Source: Cephalopachus bancanus (Eukaryota; Chordata; Mammalia; Primates; Tarsiidae). From it: 64,000 bases of DNA. Shown one piece after another: positions 45,806 through 56,649 of this stretch. The stretch lies in contig JAPVLO010000277.1 of the NCBI GenBank assembly GCA_027257055.1, positions 4,588,001 through 4,652,000 on the forward strand, given 5' to 3'. Every line of letters begins with the position of its first letter. The stretch's first letter is position 1. A program made the position numbers and the translations under genes. The notes under the pieces were generated by a model. It was given only the letters and a program-made list of their open reading frames with translations. It did not search any database and had not been told where the DNA came from.

Positions 45806-47006
45806 CCTGGCCTGGCCATAGCTCAAACAGCACATGGCCACACCATAGCTCAGCAAGGCAATGGCCCAGATACTGTGTTTCTAATCTGCTCCCAGGTGAT
45901 GCTGTAAGGCTGCTGTCCACAACCACATGTTGAACAGAGAGGCTGGAAGGGAATTTCAGAGCATTTGAATGTCAGAGGTAAAAAGGATATGAAACGCGTT
46001 CAGCTCTCTTATTTTACAGATGAGGAAACTGAAAACAGAGAGAAGGCAGGCACCACCACAGATGTATAGAATGTGAGATGTCTCCTTTCCCTGGGCGTTT
46101 TCTTGTCTATAATATCAAACTGTGTGAGCTCAGAAAGGCTTTCAAAGAGTGAAAGAACACACCATTCCAAAAGTTGCCACTTTGGCACAAGGATTATTTT
46201 GAGCTGAAGGCCACTGAGAAGAAACAGATAAAAGTAGAGCTCTCTGCCCTCTTCTAATATGCCTAAAAGCAGGACATAAATCTGCAAAAGGTGTCCCTCC
46301 TCCCCTCTCTACCGTGAGGGACTAAGTTGATCAACAGAGATGACTTTTGAGACTTATCAGCATGGAGACCGGGCCAGGGACATCCACACAAAAAACTTCA
46401 CTAACTAGCCTGCATCTGTATTTTTCTTGCCACCTCTAGAGACTGAAAGTCCCTCTCCTTTGTCATGTCAACTTCTGTAAAAATGTATTTTCTTTGTTGA
46501 AGAGGCTATATAAGTGGGAAATGTCAGCCATCTCTTTGAAAATCACTCTTTCCCCCATTCCTGAATGAGATATGCATGTTCATAACATTTTCTTCATTTT
46601 TCTCTCACGCATCTGTCTTTTTTACAGAGATTCCAGCCAAGAACATAGTAGGGTAGAGGGAAAACTTTCCAGCTCTAATACTGAATGATGCTGTCACTTG
46701 CCCAGGGCTAGACAGAGCCGTGCAGGACTAGTCTTCACCTCCCCGAGAGATTAGGTTGGACGGCAAGGGCCACCAAAGAGTAATCCGATTGTCAAAAGCC
46801 TTGGGCATGCAAATGGCTGTTTTGTACAATGGATCACATATATTTTTTCTGTTTCTCCTTGACACGCTGCTGGCTAGGGAAGTCACCAGTCCTGGATGTG
46901 GTAGAAGATGCTCCTGGTTTCCAAATGAAATTGATATTTCCCACGTGGTAGGGACCCCATCCAGACTGTTCAGGGGGTGGGAACATGAGGGAGGGGTGAA
47001 GATTAA
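45806..47006. other. Intergenic stretch with possible LTR remnant
   Basis: Mostly unique. TTTTACAGATGAGGAAACTG near 46,012 is a MIR scrap. 46,300-46,620 has CTATATAAG and a pyrimidine-rich 3' part like an ERV LTR, family unknown. Confidence 0.35.
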
Positions 47007-47018
47007 AAACAAACATCA

Positions 47019-47297
47019 GCCGGGCTCGGTGACTCAGCCTGTAATCCCGCGCCTTTGGGAGGCTGAGGTGAGTGGATTGCCTGAGCCCGCGGGTTCGAGA
47101 CCGCCTGGGCAGCGAGACCTCATCTCTGCAATAAAGCAAAAAATCGGCCGGGCGTGGTAGCGCATGCCTGTAATTCCGGCTACTCGGAAGGCTGAGGCGG
47201 AAGGACCGCCGGAGCCCAGCAGGCGAGGCTGCGGTGGCCGGGAGCGGCCGCTGCGCTCCAGTCTGGGCGACAGAGTGAGACTCCAACTCAAAAAAAC
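47019..47297 (+). mobile_element. Young lineage-type Alu SINE
   Basis: GCCGGGCTCGGTGACTCAGC start; perfect AAACAAACATCA duplications at both edges; right arm has CAGCAGGCGAGGCTGC. Confidence 0.95.
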
Positions 47298-47309
47298 AAA
47301 CAAACATCA

Positions 47310-47835
47310 ATTCTTCTTGCTGCTGTCTCTAGCTGCAGTGACAAAGAAAACTCAGCTCCCAAACAGACCACTCCAGCCTGTCGTCCACAGCAGGTCACAG
47401 CGGGGCTGCTTTGAATCTGACCCATGCCACTCCCCAGGGTATGCACCCATTTTCCCAGTGCTGTGGAGACCCTGCGTCTCCCATGCCACGGGTGTTCTCT
47501 GTGGCCACGGTATGGGGACAGCAAGCCGGATGATTGATTGTCAACTCAAAGACATTAAGAGACAAACGCAACCAACTCTCAGCTCTGTTAGGTGTAACTG
47601 GTCCTAGCTTTGGAATGAATTATCTTCAAAAACCAGCTGACATTGCACTGAATAATCCAGGGCCTTGGGCTGGATTATCCCCAAACCACAACTAATTGGC
47701 AGAATATGCAAAACAAGCAGTGACTCATGGAATCCATTAACGTTGCCGCTGAAAGGAATGGATAAGTTATGTGAAGTTAGAAACACAGAAACGGACACTC
47801 GTGTGTATAATCTGGCACGGGGTAACGGAAAATTT
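47310..47835. other. Unique intergenic stretch
   Basis: Nothing recognised. Confidence 0.4.
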
Positions 47836-47839
47836 CCCG

Positions 47840-47995
47840 AACTGGGAAGCAGAAGATAAGGGTTTGTCCCTGAACCCGCCACTTGCTAGATGCGTGTCCT
47901 TGGGCAAGTTACTTGGCTTCTCAGGGCCTCAGATTTCCACTTTGCATCAGATGATCTCTCAGTTCCCTTTCAGCTCCAATGTTTTATGACCTCAA
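47840..47995 (+). repeat. MIR SINE
   Basis: GTCCTTGGGCAAGTTACTTG, CTCAGGGCCTCAGATTTCC; good MIR core. Confidence 0.8.
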
Positions 47996-48349
47996 AGCCT
48001 GAACAGCCTAAGAGCAAATGCACAATTCCTACAGAAGAAAACTGTTCCTAGTAAGAACTCTCTCGCACCTTAATGCCGTGGGAAGAACTGTCTGTTCTGC
48101 TTGGGTGTATGTGGGGAACTGTCTACACAGCTGGTGGCTTGTCATCTGGGACCTCAATCACATTCACTCTTGTCTCCTCAGTCAGTAATACAGCTCTTGC
48201 CACATGACTGGGCTCATCAGTGTTGAGTGTGTGAGTGATGGAAAGAGTCAAGTCTTAGAAACTGTAACTTTTCCATAAGACTTTAAAAACCCAATTTATT
48301 TGATCTCACTTCCGGTTACTATCCTAGCTGTCTCCTCTTTGCAGCCAAA
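47996..48349. other. Unique intergenic stretch
   Basis: Nothing recognised. Confidence 0.4.
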
Positions 48350-49107
48350 TCTTTATTTATTTATTTATTTATTACAAAGATGTGGAGTACAATTCAGGGT
48401 TAGGGATACAAACATTGATCATGCAGGTACCCTTGTTGATGAGGAATGCCCCTCCCTCCCCTAGCAATTTCCCTCAACTGCCAATTCCCGCCCCACCCCC
48501 CGACAATTTCCCACTACTGCCAATCCCTTTCTTAAAGTATTACAATTGTTCAAGGTCTGCTTATGAGTGCAAACATACGGTACTCTGCTCTTTGTTTCTG
48601 TGATAGATCACTGAGTATGATCGACTCTAAATCCATCCAAGTTGCTGCAAAGTCGATATGTTTGTCCTTATTTATGGCTGCATAATGTTCCATCGTGTAT
48701 ATGTACCACATTTTTTTATCCAGTCCAGCTTCGATGGGCAACATGGTTTTTGCTATTGTGAGTAGAGCTGCAACAAACATACGCGTGCAGGTACCTTTTT
48801 TGTAGAATGATTTGGGTTTCTCCGGGTGTATTCCCAGTAGAGGAATTGCTGGGTCATATGGAAGGTCAATCTCTAGTTCTTTCAGAAATCGCCACACTGT
48901 GTCCAAAGAGGTTGCGCTAGTTAGCATTCCCAGCAGCAGTGTAGAAGCGTTTCTTTTTCTCCACATCCTTGCCCAGCATCTGTTGTTGCTTGTTTTATTA
49001 ATGATGGCCATTCTTACTGGGGTTAGGTGGTATCTCGATGTGGTTTTGATTTGCATTTCTCTGATGATGAGTGAGGGTGAGCACTTTTGCACGTGTCTGT
49101 TTGCAGA
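48350..49107 (-). mobile_element. 5'-truncated L1 LINE
   Basis: Antisense. The minus frame 48,550-49,092 is 180 codons of open ORF2 C-terminus ([40 protein letters not shown]), so this copy is fairly young. TTTA repeats at the left replace the poly(A) tail. Longest LINE frame in the window, still far short of a full ORF2. Confidence 0.92.
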
Positions 49108-49110
49108 TGA

Positions 49111-49420
49111 TCAGGGCTGGGGCAGTGGTTCATGCCCGTCATCCCAGCTCTTGGGAGGCCGATGCAGGAGGATCCCTTGAGCCCAGGAGTTCAAGAACAG
49201 CCCAGGCAATACAGTGAGACTTCATCTCTACAAAAAAACAAACAAAACCAAAACATTAACTGGGCGTGGTGGTGCGTGCCTGTAGCCCCAGTTACTCAGG
49301 AGGCTAACACAGGAAGGATCATTGTGCCCAAGAGTTCAAGGCTGCAGTGAGCTATGATGGCACCACTACACTCCAGCCTGGACCACAGAGCGAGACCTGG
49401 CCTCCAATAAATAAATAAAT
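49111..49420 (+). mobile_element. AluJ-like SINE
   Basis: Sense, GGCTGGGGCAGTGGTTCATG start; AGATGATC-type duplications. Confidence 0.9.
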
Positions 49421-49429
49421 AGATAAGAT

Positions 49430-49934
49430 GATCTGCTGACTCTATTTCCACACTTCCACTGCTTCCTCATGATATCCAAATTCATCTACCCATTTAGAGT
49501 CACTGGAATATTGCTAAGCCTGCCAGGGACGGCTGCAATGTCACACCAAACAGGCCTTTTGTAGCTTTCACCACATCTGATCAGCATTCAACCCTGTTGT
49601 CCACCTCGTTCAGTCTGTAGCACATTCATCTGTGGCTCTGCTCGAGCCACACGTTTAAGGTTTCCCTCAGACCTCTGGCACTGCTTATTCCCATCACCCT
49701 TTGCAGGCTCTCCTTCTCCCTGGCCGTGGAGTGCTGTGGTTCTTCCAGACTCAGGTCTACAGCACGCCTAGGACCATTCCGTGCGTCTGTGTGCCACTGC
49801 CTCCCAAGGGAACAGCTCCAGATCTGACGTCTCCGCTGAACGTCTCTGAGGGCTTACATTACCGGCTAGATATCACAAAGGCCTTTCAAATGCAACATGG
49901 CCGGCTCACCAGTAAGAAGTAAGCAGACCAATTA
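49430..49934. other. Unclassified intergenic stretch
   Basis: Possibly L2-derived (CCAGGGACGGCTGC, CCTCAGACCTCTGGCACTGC); not certain. Confidence 0.35.
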
Positions 49935-50190
49935 AGCAGCAGGCAAAAAGCTTTGAACGGACACTTCAGCAAAGAAGATAGACGTGTTAAATGAGTGAGT
50001 GAAAAGAATCTCAATGCTGTTAAAGACCACCCCACTACACACAGTAGAATGGTCAAAATTAAAACAACAGCAGCAACAACAACAGCAAAAACCTGACAAT
50101 ACCAAGTAGAGATGAAGAGGCAGAGCAACTAAAACTCTCATGCTTTGCTGGTGGGAATGTGCAATGGAATAGCCATTTTGCAAGACAGTC
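49935..50190 (+). mobile_element. Old L1 LINE ORF2 fragment
   Basis: AGAATGGTCAAAATTAAAAC, CCTGACAATACCAAGTAGAG, TGCTGGTGGGAATGTGCAAT: sense L1 ORF2, with a CAG/CAA repeat grown inside it. Confidence 0.8.
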
Positions 50191-50192
50191 GA

Positions 50193-50519
50193 GCTGTTCT
50201 TTTTTCTTTTCTTTTCTTTCTTTTATTTATTTATTTATTTTTTGAGTTGGCGTCTCACTCCGTCGCCCAGACTGGAGTGCAGTGGCATGCTCCCGGCCAC
50301 CGCAGCCTCAACCTGCTGGACTTAGGCTATCCTTCCACCTCAGCCTTCCGAGTAGCTGGAACTACAGGCGCGTGCTACCACGCCCAGCTAATTTTTGATT
50401 TATTGTAGAGATGCGGTCTTGCCAAGTTGCCTGGGCGGGTCTTGAACCCACGGGCTCAGGCAATCCACTCCCCTCATCCTCCCAAAGTGCTGGGATTACA
50501 GGCTGAGCCACCGAGCCCG
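50193..50519 (-). mobile_element. Alu SINE
   Basis: Antisense, TTTC/TTTA tail, ends GCCACCGAGCCCGGCC. Confidence 0.92.
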
Positions 50520-50520
50520 G

Positions 50521-50818
50521 CCTTCTTTCTTTTTTTGAGTCAGGATCTCACTCTGTTGCCCAGGCTGGAGTGTAGTAGCACGCTCGTGGCTACCGCAGCC
50601 TTGACTTGCTGGGCTCTGGCGATCCCTCCACCTCAGCCTCCCAAGTAGCTGGAACTATAGGTGTGCACCACCACACCCAGCTAATTTTTTTTAAATTTAT
50701 TGTAGAGACGAGGTCTCACCATGTTACCCAGGCTGGTCTCTAACTCCTGGGCTCAGGCAATTCTCTCTCCTCGGCCTCCCAAAGTGCTGGGGTTACAGGC
50801 ATGAGTCACAGTGCCTGG
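50521..50818 (-). mobile_element. Alu SINE
   Basis: Antisense, directly abutting the previous Alu; ends CACAGTGCCTGGC. Confidence 0.9.
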
Positions 50819-50860
50819 CAAGGTGTCCTGTTTAAATGAATATTTTAAAATATTAAAAAA

Positions 50861-51018
50861 TTGGCCAGGCATGTTGGTGCGTGCCTGTAGTCCCAGCTAC
50901 TCAGGAGGCTGAGACAGGAGGACCACCTGAGCTCTGAAGGTCAACGTTGCGGTGAGCTGTGATCATGCCACTGCACTCCAGCCTGGGTGACAGACTCCAG
51001 CTCAAAAAAAAAAAAAAA
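50861..51018 (+). mobile_element. Alu right-arm copy beside the provirus
   Basis: Right arm only, GGCCAGGCATGTTGGTGCG to GACTCCAGCTC plus 16 A. The provirus target site follows the A tail directly. Confidence 0.88.
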
Positions 51019-51024
51019 CACACT
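51019..51024 (+). repeat. Left target-site duplication of the provirus
   Basis: CACACT directly before TGTTGG, the first bases of the left U3 copy. Confidence 0.9.
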
Positions 51025-51281
51025 TGTTGGGAACCGAGACCTTGGAAAAACAAACTATGGAGCATCTGATTACAATAGGTGTGCTGGTTGAGAAAAAAGC
51101 TCTGGCATACAGCGACCATGTTGAAGGCAAAAAGCCCCATGGATCCTGTTTAATAAACTTCCTGTTTCTTCGCCTACGCATTCTCACAATTGTAATACAA
51201 TTTGCTGATTTTTAATTAATATTATAAATTATACATACAAAATGATGTGATTTTCATTGGAAGAACTTAAACAGTAAAAAT
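51025..51281 (+). repeat. Left inverted U3 arm of the provirus (257 bp)
   Basis: Starts TGTTGGGAACCGAGACCTTG and matches the reverse complement of 60,072-60,328 to its last base (AACAGTAAAAAT), then breaks into env sequence. It runs opposite to the orientation a 3' LTR of this provirus would have. Confidence 0.93.
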
Positions 51282-51877
51282 CATACAATTACTCCAATTG
51301 CTATAAAATTATAAATCAAATTCCAAATAGAATGGGAAGCTACAAATTGGGAAAAGGAAGAGGTAAATTTAGAGGCCAATTGAGAAAATGAAAGTGAAGA
51401 CAAATGTGCCTGAGAAATAGCAGTAATTTGACTATGCAACTGTTGGATATTTAAAGAAGAATTAGAAGACTGCCAGACTCCCATAAGATGTTTCTGAACA
51501 TCAGGCCAACTGACATTTTGACCATCATATGGCAAGGGTGTAACACAAATCCATTTGAATTGTGCATGGCAAGCCACAGACATTTGAACCTTAATATGTT
51601 GTATTTGATTTCCTATATATATTAGTGCTGATTCGAAAGCATTTAATCTGTCAATAATACCTTTATCTATTTGTTCTTGTGTGAATAAAGCTAAACTTAC
51701 ATTTTGAGATAAATCATTGACATGATTAGCTGTATGTACTTCCTGTACTAAAGCAGGTGCAGAAGCTGCTACAGATCCTATAATAGAAATTAATGCAGAA
51801 ATTCCTAAAATTAAGGCTGCAACAAACCTACGAGGCCTATTTAACATTGCTGTGGCTTGTTCTAAAATATAAGTACC
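51282..51877 (-). pseudogene. env: Truncated env transmembrane subunit
   Basis: Transmembrane subunit beginning after the Alu insertion. A furin-type site RPRR (51,827-51,838) precedes the hydrophobic fusion-peptide-like FVAALILGISALISIIGSVA. The heptad region and a short disulfide loop (CHAQFKWIC) follow. The reading runs to WNLIYNFIAIGVIV, the first half of the membrane anchor, then meets the inverted U3 at 51,281. The anchor's end, cytoplasmic tail, polypurine tract and 3' LTR are missing. The Alu at 51,878 separates it from the surface subunit, so no envelope can be made. Confidence 0.92.
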
Positions 51878-52180
51878 AGCCGGGCTCGGTGGCTCAGCCT
51901 GTAATCCCGCGCCTTTGGGAGGCTGAGGTGAGTGGATTGCCTGAGCCCGCGGGTTCGAGACCCGCCTGGGCAGCGAGACCTCATCTCTACAATAAATCAA
52001 AAAATCAGCCGGGCATGGTAGCGCATGCCTGTAATTCCGGCTACTCGGAAGGCGGAGGCGGAAGGATCGCCGGAGCCCAGCAGGAGAGGCTGCGGTGGCC
52101 GGAAGCGGCCACTGCACTCCAGTCTGGGCGACAGAGTGAGACTCCAACTCAAAAAAAAAATAAAAAATAAAAAATAAAAT
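51878..52180 (+). mobile_element. Young lineage-type Alu SINE inside env
   Basis: Sense Alu, antisense to env, flanked by perfect 14-bp AAAATATAAGTACC duplications at 51,864-51,877 and 52,181-52,194. Right arm shares CAGCAGGAGAGGCTGC-like loss and CCGGAAGCGGCC with the copy at 14,541. It inserted after the provirus and so dates that Alu subfamily as younger. Confidence 0.97.
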
Positions 52181-52210
52181 AAAATATAAGTACCTGGAGA
52201 AGAATACCAC

Positions 52211-53751
52211 GGTTCCGGCAGTTGGACAGGTACAAAAACATAAGAAGGATGCTTTAACAAAAATACTTGATAAGGGTTACCAATAACATAGTTGGATAAA
52301 GTACAATTTTCACAATTAATTTCAAAATGACCAAAATTATATTTTACCGAGTAAATGGAATGAGCATTAGCAATTAGTAAAACGTATGGAGAATCAACAC
52401 AAGCTTGTAAAGAAGTTGTAAAATTAGAAAATGGTAGATAAAGAGTTACGCTGCCAGTGGCTGCAAAAAGTCGGCAAAGATGAGGCTGAGGGCGTTTACC
52501 AAAAGGTGAAGCATAATAAAAAACAGGGACAGTCCAGCCATAGGGGGACCAAGTATCCAGACGTGTTGGGGGGGGAAACTAATGGATTGGATTTATTCCA
52601 AGTATATTTATCTTCTCCTACAGAGTTAAGGAAAGCTCTATAATCACCATTAGGTCGAGAGATAGCCTAGTCAAATATTTTTCAGAAAAAAATTAAGAGC
52701 AGGTGCCTTTGGCAAAAATAATCTATAATACACAGGATTCTTATTTTTGCATATTCTCCATTTTGGAAAGCCTTCTTTTAAGCTCACCGTAGCCCAATAA
52801 TGTTTAATGTTGAGTAGTATCAGAACAAAGGGAGTCTTTATTAGATATTCCCGTAGCAATATATCTATTGGGAGGGTAATCTACATCAACTGGGCTGACA
52901 AAGTGAAGAGCACACACGCCACTGCGACTGCGTGAAGCATGTGAAGGAGGAGCGTCTGTGAGCATGGTTCGATACCTAAGCCACAGACATCCTGGATAGA
53001 TAAAATTGGAGGAAAAACAAATTGGAGGGGCTCCTGCTATTCCTGAGTAATTAAATCCAAATCTGGTTTTAACAGTAATAAAGGAAGAACTTTCTCCACC
53101 CATCAAATCACTACTGTTGGTAAAAATTTTAATTACTGGCTCGTCCCAAGTTACAGGATGGAGCAATGGAGGATCAGGGACATAAGTCCAATATTTAAAA
53201 TTATCTTTTGGGACGTTATTAGCACCATTCATAATTGTCATCAGTTTTGCTGCAAAGCAAGTAGGAAAAAACAATACCTGAACAGTAAGCTCGACAAACA
53301 TGGCCAGAAGTAGCACCTCTGGATCAGAAGAGCGTCCTTGGGAAGCGGCTACTTTTTGTGCTTCTGTAGTAAGGGCCTTGATTTGTCTCCACGTGGGGAT
53401 CTCTGCCTTTCTGGTGTGTTGTGCAGATGATGAAACTGATTCCGCAGAAAAGACCGCTCCTGAATAAGCTGAAAGCTCGTCAGAAAACTTAGGAGATGAT
53501 GAAGAACGGTTTAAGGGGCGTGACTTTTGTTGGGCAGGTCTGGAATATGCTTCTTCGCTATCAGCAGAACTATATTGTTTACCCTCCTCCTGATGCGGCG
53601 GGGGAGGAACTGGAGGTGGTGCCTTCCGCCTGGATTGGGTCGGTGGCGGGCGCCTGGGATACGGAAGTGGGGGGGTCGGGTAGCTCATGATGACCACGAA
53701 GGAGCCGAGCCGGAATCCACACGGGGGCGTCCGCGTTCTGAGGAAAAACAC
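52211..53751 (-). pseudogene. env: Defective env: leader and surface subunit
   Basis: Envelope surface part. A frame from 53,751 (with an internal Met at 53,686-53,688) to 52,804 has a long, basic and proline-rich leader (PRRPPPTQSRRKAPPPVPPP) instead of a simple signal peptide, a hydrophobic segment VLLLAMFVELTVQVLFFPTC about 140 residues in, and surface-like text with NSS and NYS glycosylation sites. The arrangement recalls HERV-K and MMTV, where the long leader is also an RNA-export protein (Rec/Rem). From 52,803 to 52,211 the reading is broken by frameshifts, including a G run near 52,570. Confidence 0.85.
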
Positions 53752-54595
53752 GCGCGAAACCTCGTCCTGCTGTTAACAGGACGTCCGGTCCACGCCGTTG
53801 TCCTGTTAGTAAGTCTTTCCATTTTACTAAAGGCAGTGGTTGATTTTGTGTTTCTCCACCACGTCGGAGAAAAGCAGTGTTTCCTTTATCATCCACATTT
53901 AAATGATTAAGAACAAATAAAGCATGAGATAATACATGATGAGGAGAGGCGTCTCTATATTCTCCTTCCCGTAATTTAAGTATATGATTTTTAAGCGTCT
54001 CATGAGCTCTTTCTACCATACCTTGTCCCTGTGGATTATAAAGAATTCCAGTAGTATGGTTGATATGAAATGTGTTACAAAAACGCTGAAAAGCCGTGCA
54101 GGTGTAAGTGGGGGCATTATCAGTTTTTAAAGCATGAGGCATGCCCATAACCGCGAAACAAGCAAATAAATGTTCAACGTGTTTGAAAGCTTCTCCAGGA
54201 CGAGCTGTGGCCCAAGGCATATGAGAAAAGGTGTCTATACAAACATGGACATAAGAAGTTTTTCCAAAAGATTTAATATGCATGACATCCATTTGCCATA
54301 AGCTGTTAGGCTTTAGCCCTCTGGGATTTACTCCACTCTGCAAGACTGATAGTCGAGTGGGACAGGCATTACAAGTTTGAACGATATTTCTGGCTGCTTC
54401 CCTAGTAATATTAAATTGCAGCCGTAGGGCAGAAGCATTTTGATGATGTAATTTATGGCTTTCCTGCGCTTCTTCTATCATTGTCATAACTGTCTTAGTT
54501 CCTAAATCAGCCTTAGCATTCCCCTCATGAATTGGACCTGGTAGGGAAGAATGACCTCTAACATGGCCTATAAAAAAGGGACATTTCTTTTGCAA
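53579..54595 (-). pseudogene. pol: Integrase of pol
   Basis: Integrase joins viral DNA ends to the genome. 338 open codons, the longest reading of the provirus. It includes the end of RNase H (NAKADLG), the HHCC zinc finger (HKLHH and CNACP), and the DDE core: WQMDVMH, TDNAPTY, and a Glu in GQGMVERAH exactly 35 residues after the second Asp. The C-terminal part contains LLTAGRGFARVFPQN and PVWIPARLLRG, a DNA-binding SH3-type region. No lesion within the domain. It overlaps the start of env, as usual in this class. Confidence 0.95.
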
Positions 54596-55450
54596 ATAAG
54601 AGTTTGTAGTTCTTCTAACCGTTTAAAAATACTAGAATTAAACGTTAAAGGAGCAGTTTCAATATGAGGAAATAATGTAGCCACAGATTTAGAATCAGAA
54701 TATAAATTAAAAGGTTCACATGACAATATTTTAAATACTTCAATAACTGCACTTAGTTCCACTCTCTGAGCCGATTTCTCATTTTCTGGAAAAGTAAAAA
54801 CTTGGTCATTAATAACATAAGCTGCGACGCCTGAAGATGATCCATCTGTAAAAACAAGTTTAGCAGGAGGCGGCAACGGTTGAGAAGAACATTGGCTAGG
54901 AAAAATCAAAGCTTTATTTTTCAAAAAGTGTGACAAAGGGTTAGCAGGAAGATGAAATGAAATTGTTCCTATAAAGCCCAATAACGCTATTGACCAGTCA
55001 GGTTCTTCAGCTATTAAAATATCGAGCTGATCTTTAGTATATGGTATTATAATTTCAGCAGGATCAGAGCCAAAGAGTTCTCTGCTTCTCATTCTTCCTT
55101 TTCTAATTAACTTAGCAGAATAAGCTGGATACGCTATAAGAACCTTTTTAGCAGTTACAGGTAAATGAATCCATTCCAAAGTCCCTTCTTGCCATAGACA
55201 CCCTGTAGGTGTATATTCAGTAGGCAATATAATTAATGACCACGGTCGAGAGTAGTCAATTCTCCTTGCCTTTTGATTGGCAAGCTGATTCTGAACTAAT
55301 TGTAATGCCTGAGCAGCCTCTGGAGTTAAATGCCTAATAGACTTAGGATTTGGATTTCCTCTGAGTACATCAAACAGAGGCTTTAACTCGTAGGTAGAAA
55401 TTTTTAGGTAAGGTCTTATCCAGTTAATGTCTCCAAGTAGTTTTTGAAAA
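54568..55450 (-). pseudogene. pol: RT connection and RNase H of pol
   Basis: RNase H digests the RNA strand of the hybrid. Open from 55,227 to 54,568 with the catalytic residues in order: VFTDGSSSGVAAYV (Asp), QRVELSAVIEVF (Glu), FNLYSDSKSV (Asp). The fourth, in GNAKADLG, falls after a frameshift in a T run at about 54,568-54,580 and is read in the integrase frame. 55,228-55,450 holds the RT connection region, out of frame with both sides. Confidence 0.9.
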
Positions 55451-56200
55451 TCATTCAGTTTGTAAATCCTTAATTTCCAATTGAAGTTTTTGAGGTATAA
55501 TGTAGTCTGAAAAAATAATTCTCCCTAGGTAACTAAACGGTGGCTGAGTTTGAATTTTTTCAGGAGCCACTTGGAATCCAAAGCTTTGTAGATCCTGAAC
55601 TAATGAAGTCAATTCTTTTTCTAGGTATATCCTGTCAGGGTGGGCCATAAGTATGTCATCCATATAATGAATAAGGTATATATCTTTATAAAGCTGTCTA
55701 AAATGCTGTAAGGCTGCATCTACAAATTTTTGACATAAAGTCGGACTACTTTTCATACCTTGGGGTAAGACTGTCCATTGAAATCTCTAAGGTCTAATCA
55801 AATTTGGAGATGGTATGCTAAAAGCAAAACATTGTTTATCCTGTGGCGCTAATGGAATAGTAAAAAAGCAATCCTGTAAATCTATGACAATAATAAAATA
55901 TCGATCGGGCACAGCTACAGGAGATGGCAAGCCTGGTTGTAATGTGCCCATAGTTTCCACAGTATCATTAATTTTTCTAAGATCATGTAACGTTCTCCAT
56001 TTTCCTGATTTCTTTTTAATAGCAAATACTGGAGAATTCCAAGGACTATTAGAGGGCTCTAGATGTCCTGCCTTAAGTTGCTGGTTTACTATATCCTGAA
56101 TTGCTGACAATTTTTCTGTTGTCAAAGGCCACTGTTCTACCCAGATTGGCATGTCATTTTTCCAAGTTATGGGGTCAGCAGTTTCAACAGGGGCCTTCAT
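55451..56200 (-). pseudogene. pol: Reverse transcriptase domain of pol
   Basis: RT copies the RNA genome. The frame holds [20 protein letters not shown] and LRKIND (fingers), [13 protein letters not shown] with the first catalytic Asp, and after an in-frame TAG at 55,787-55,789 the catalytic YMDD box in LIHYMDDILMAH, followed by FSYLGRII. Upstream and downstream halves are in one frame, so the only lesion within this stretch is that stop. Frame is lost at 55,451 before the connection domain. Confidence 0.93.
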
Positions 56201-56646
56201 TATAAATTTTGTCCTAGTCCTTGTCTGAGCGGATTAGATTCAATATTAATGGGTTCTGTAATTCCCTGCAAATTTTTTCCTAAACATTTATCTGGGTGAA
56301 AACCCATCTGAATCATTTGAGCACTAGCAAAAGAGCCTTTACTAACTAACAGTACTCCCATTTGTTCCATAATGTCTCTTCCCCACAAACTGAAGGGGAG
56401 AGAGGGTATGACATATGGTTGAAATGCTCCAGAGGTTTCTAAGTCAGCCCATGGAAGTACTTGTGAATCTCTGGCTACATTTTGGGCCGTTCGCAATCCA
56501 ACTAGATTGGAGGTCGTTTGTTGTGCTGGCCAACTCTGGGGCCAATCTTTTCCTGCAATGCAAGAAACATCTGCGCCAGTATCCACCAGTCCTTCAGTCT
56601 GTCTACCCTGGACCTGAATAGTTTTCGTAGGTCTAGCCTTTTTAAC
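56200..56646 (-). pseudogene. pro: Aspartic protease domain of pro
   Basis: Retroviral protease that matures Gag. Active site DTGADVS near the start, then LPFSLWGRDIM (the second conserved element, GRD). The C-terminus has MGFHPDKCLGKNLQGI, resembling the G-patch of betaretroviral proteases but with a Cys in the glycine pattern. It shares the dUTPase frame and is separated from it by the single TAA at 56,647-56,649. It stops at 56,200-56,202 where the pol reading begins in another frame, as in betaretroviruses. Confidence 0.9.
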
Positions 56647-56649
56647 TTA

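Noticed and set aside
51025..51215. 63-codon open frame preserved in both U3 arms, possible Sag-like gene
   Set aside because: The two copies are the same sequence by duplication, so conservation is not independent evidence; the frame is short, starts at the LTR edge and shows no domain I recognise.
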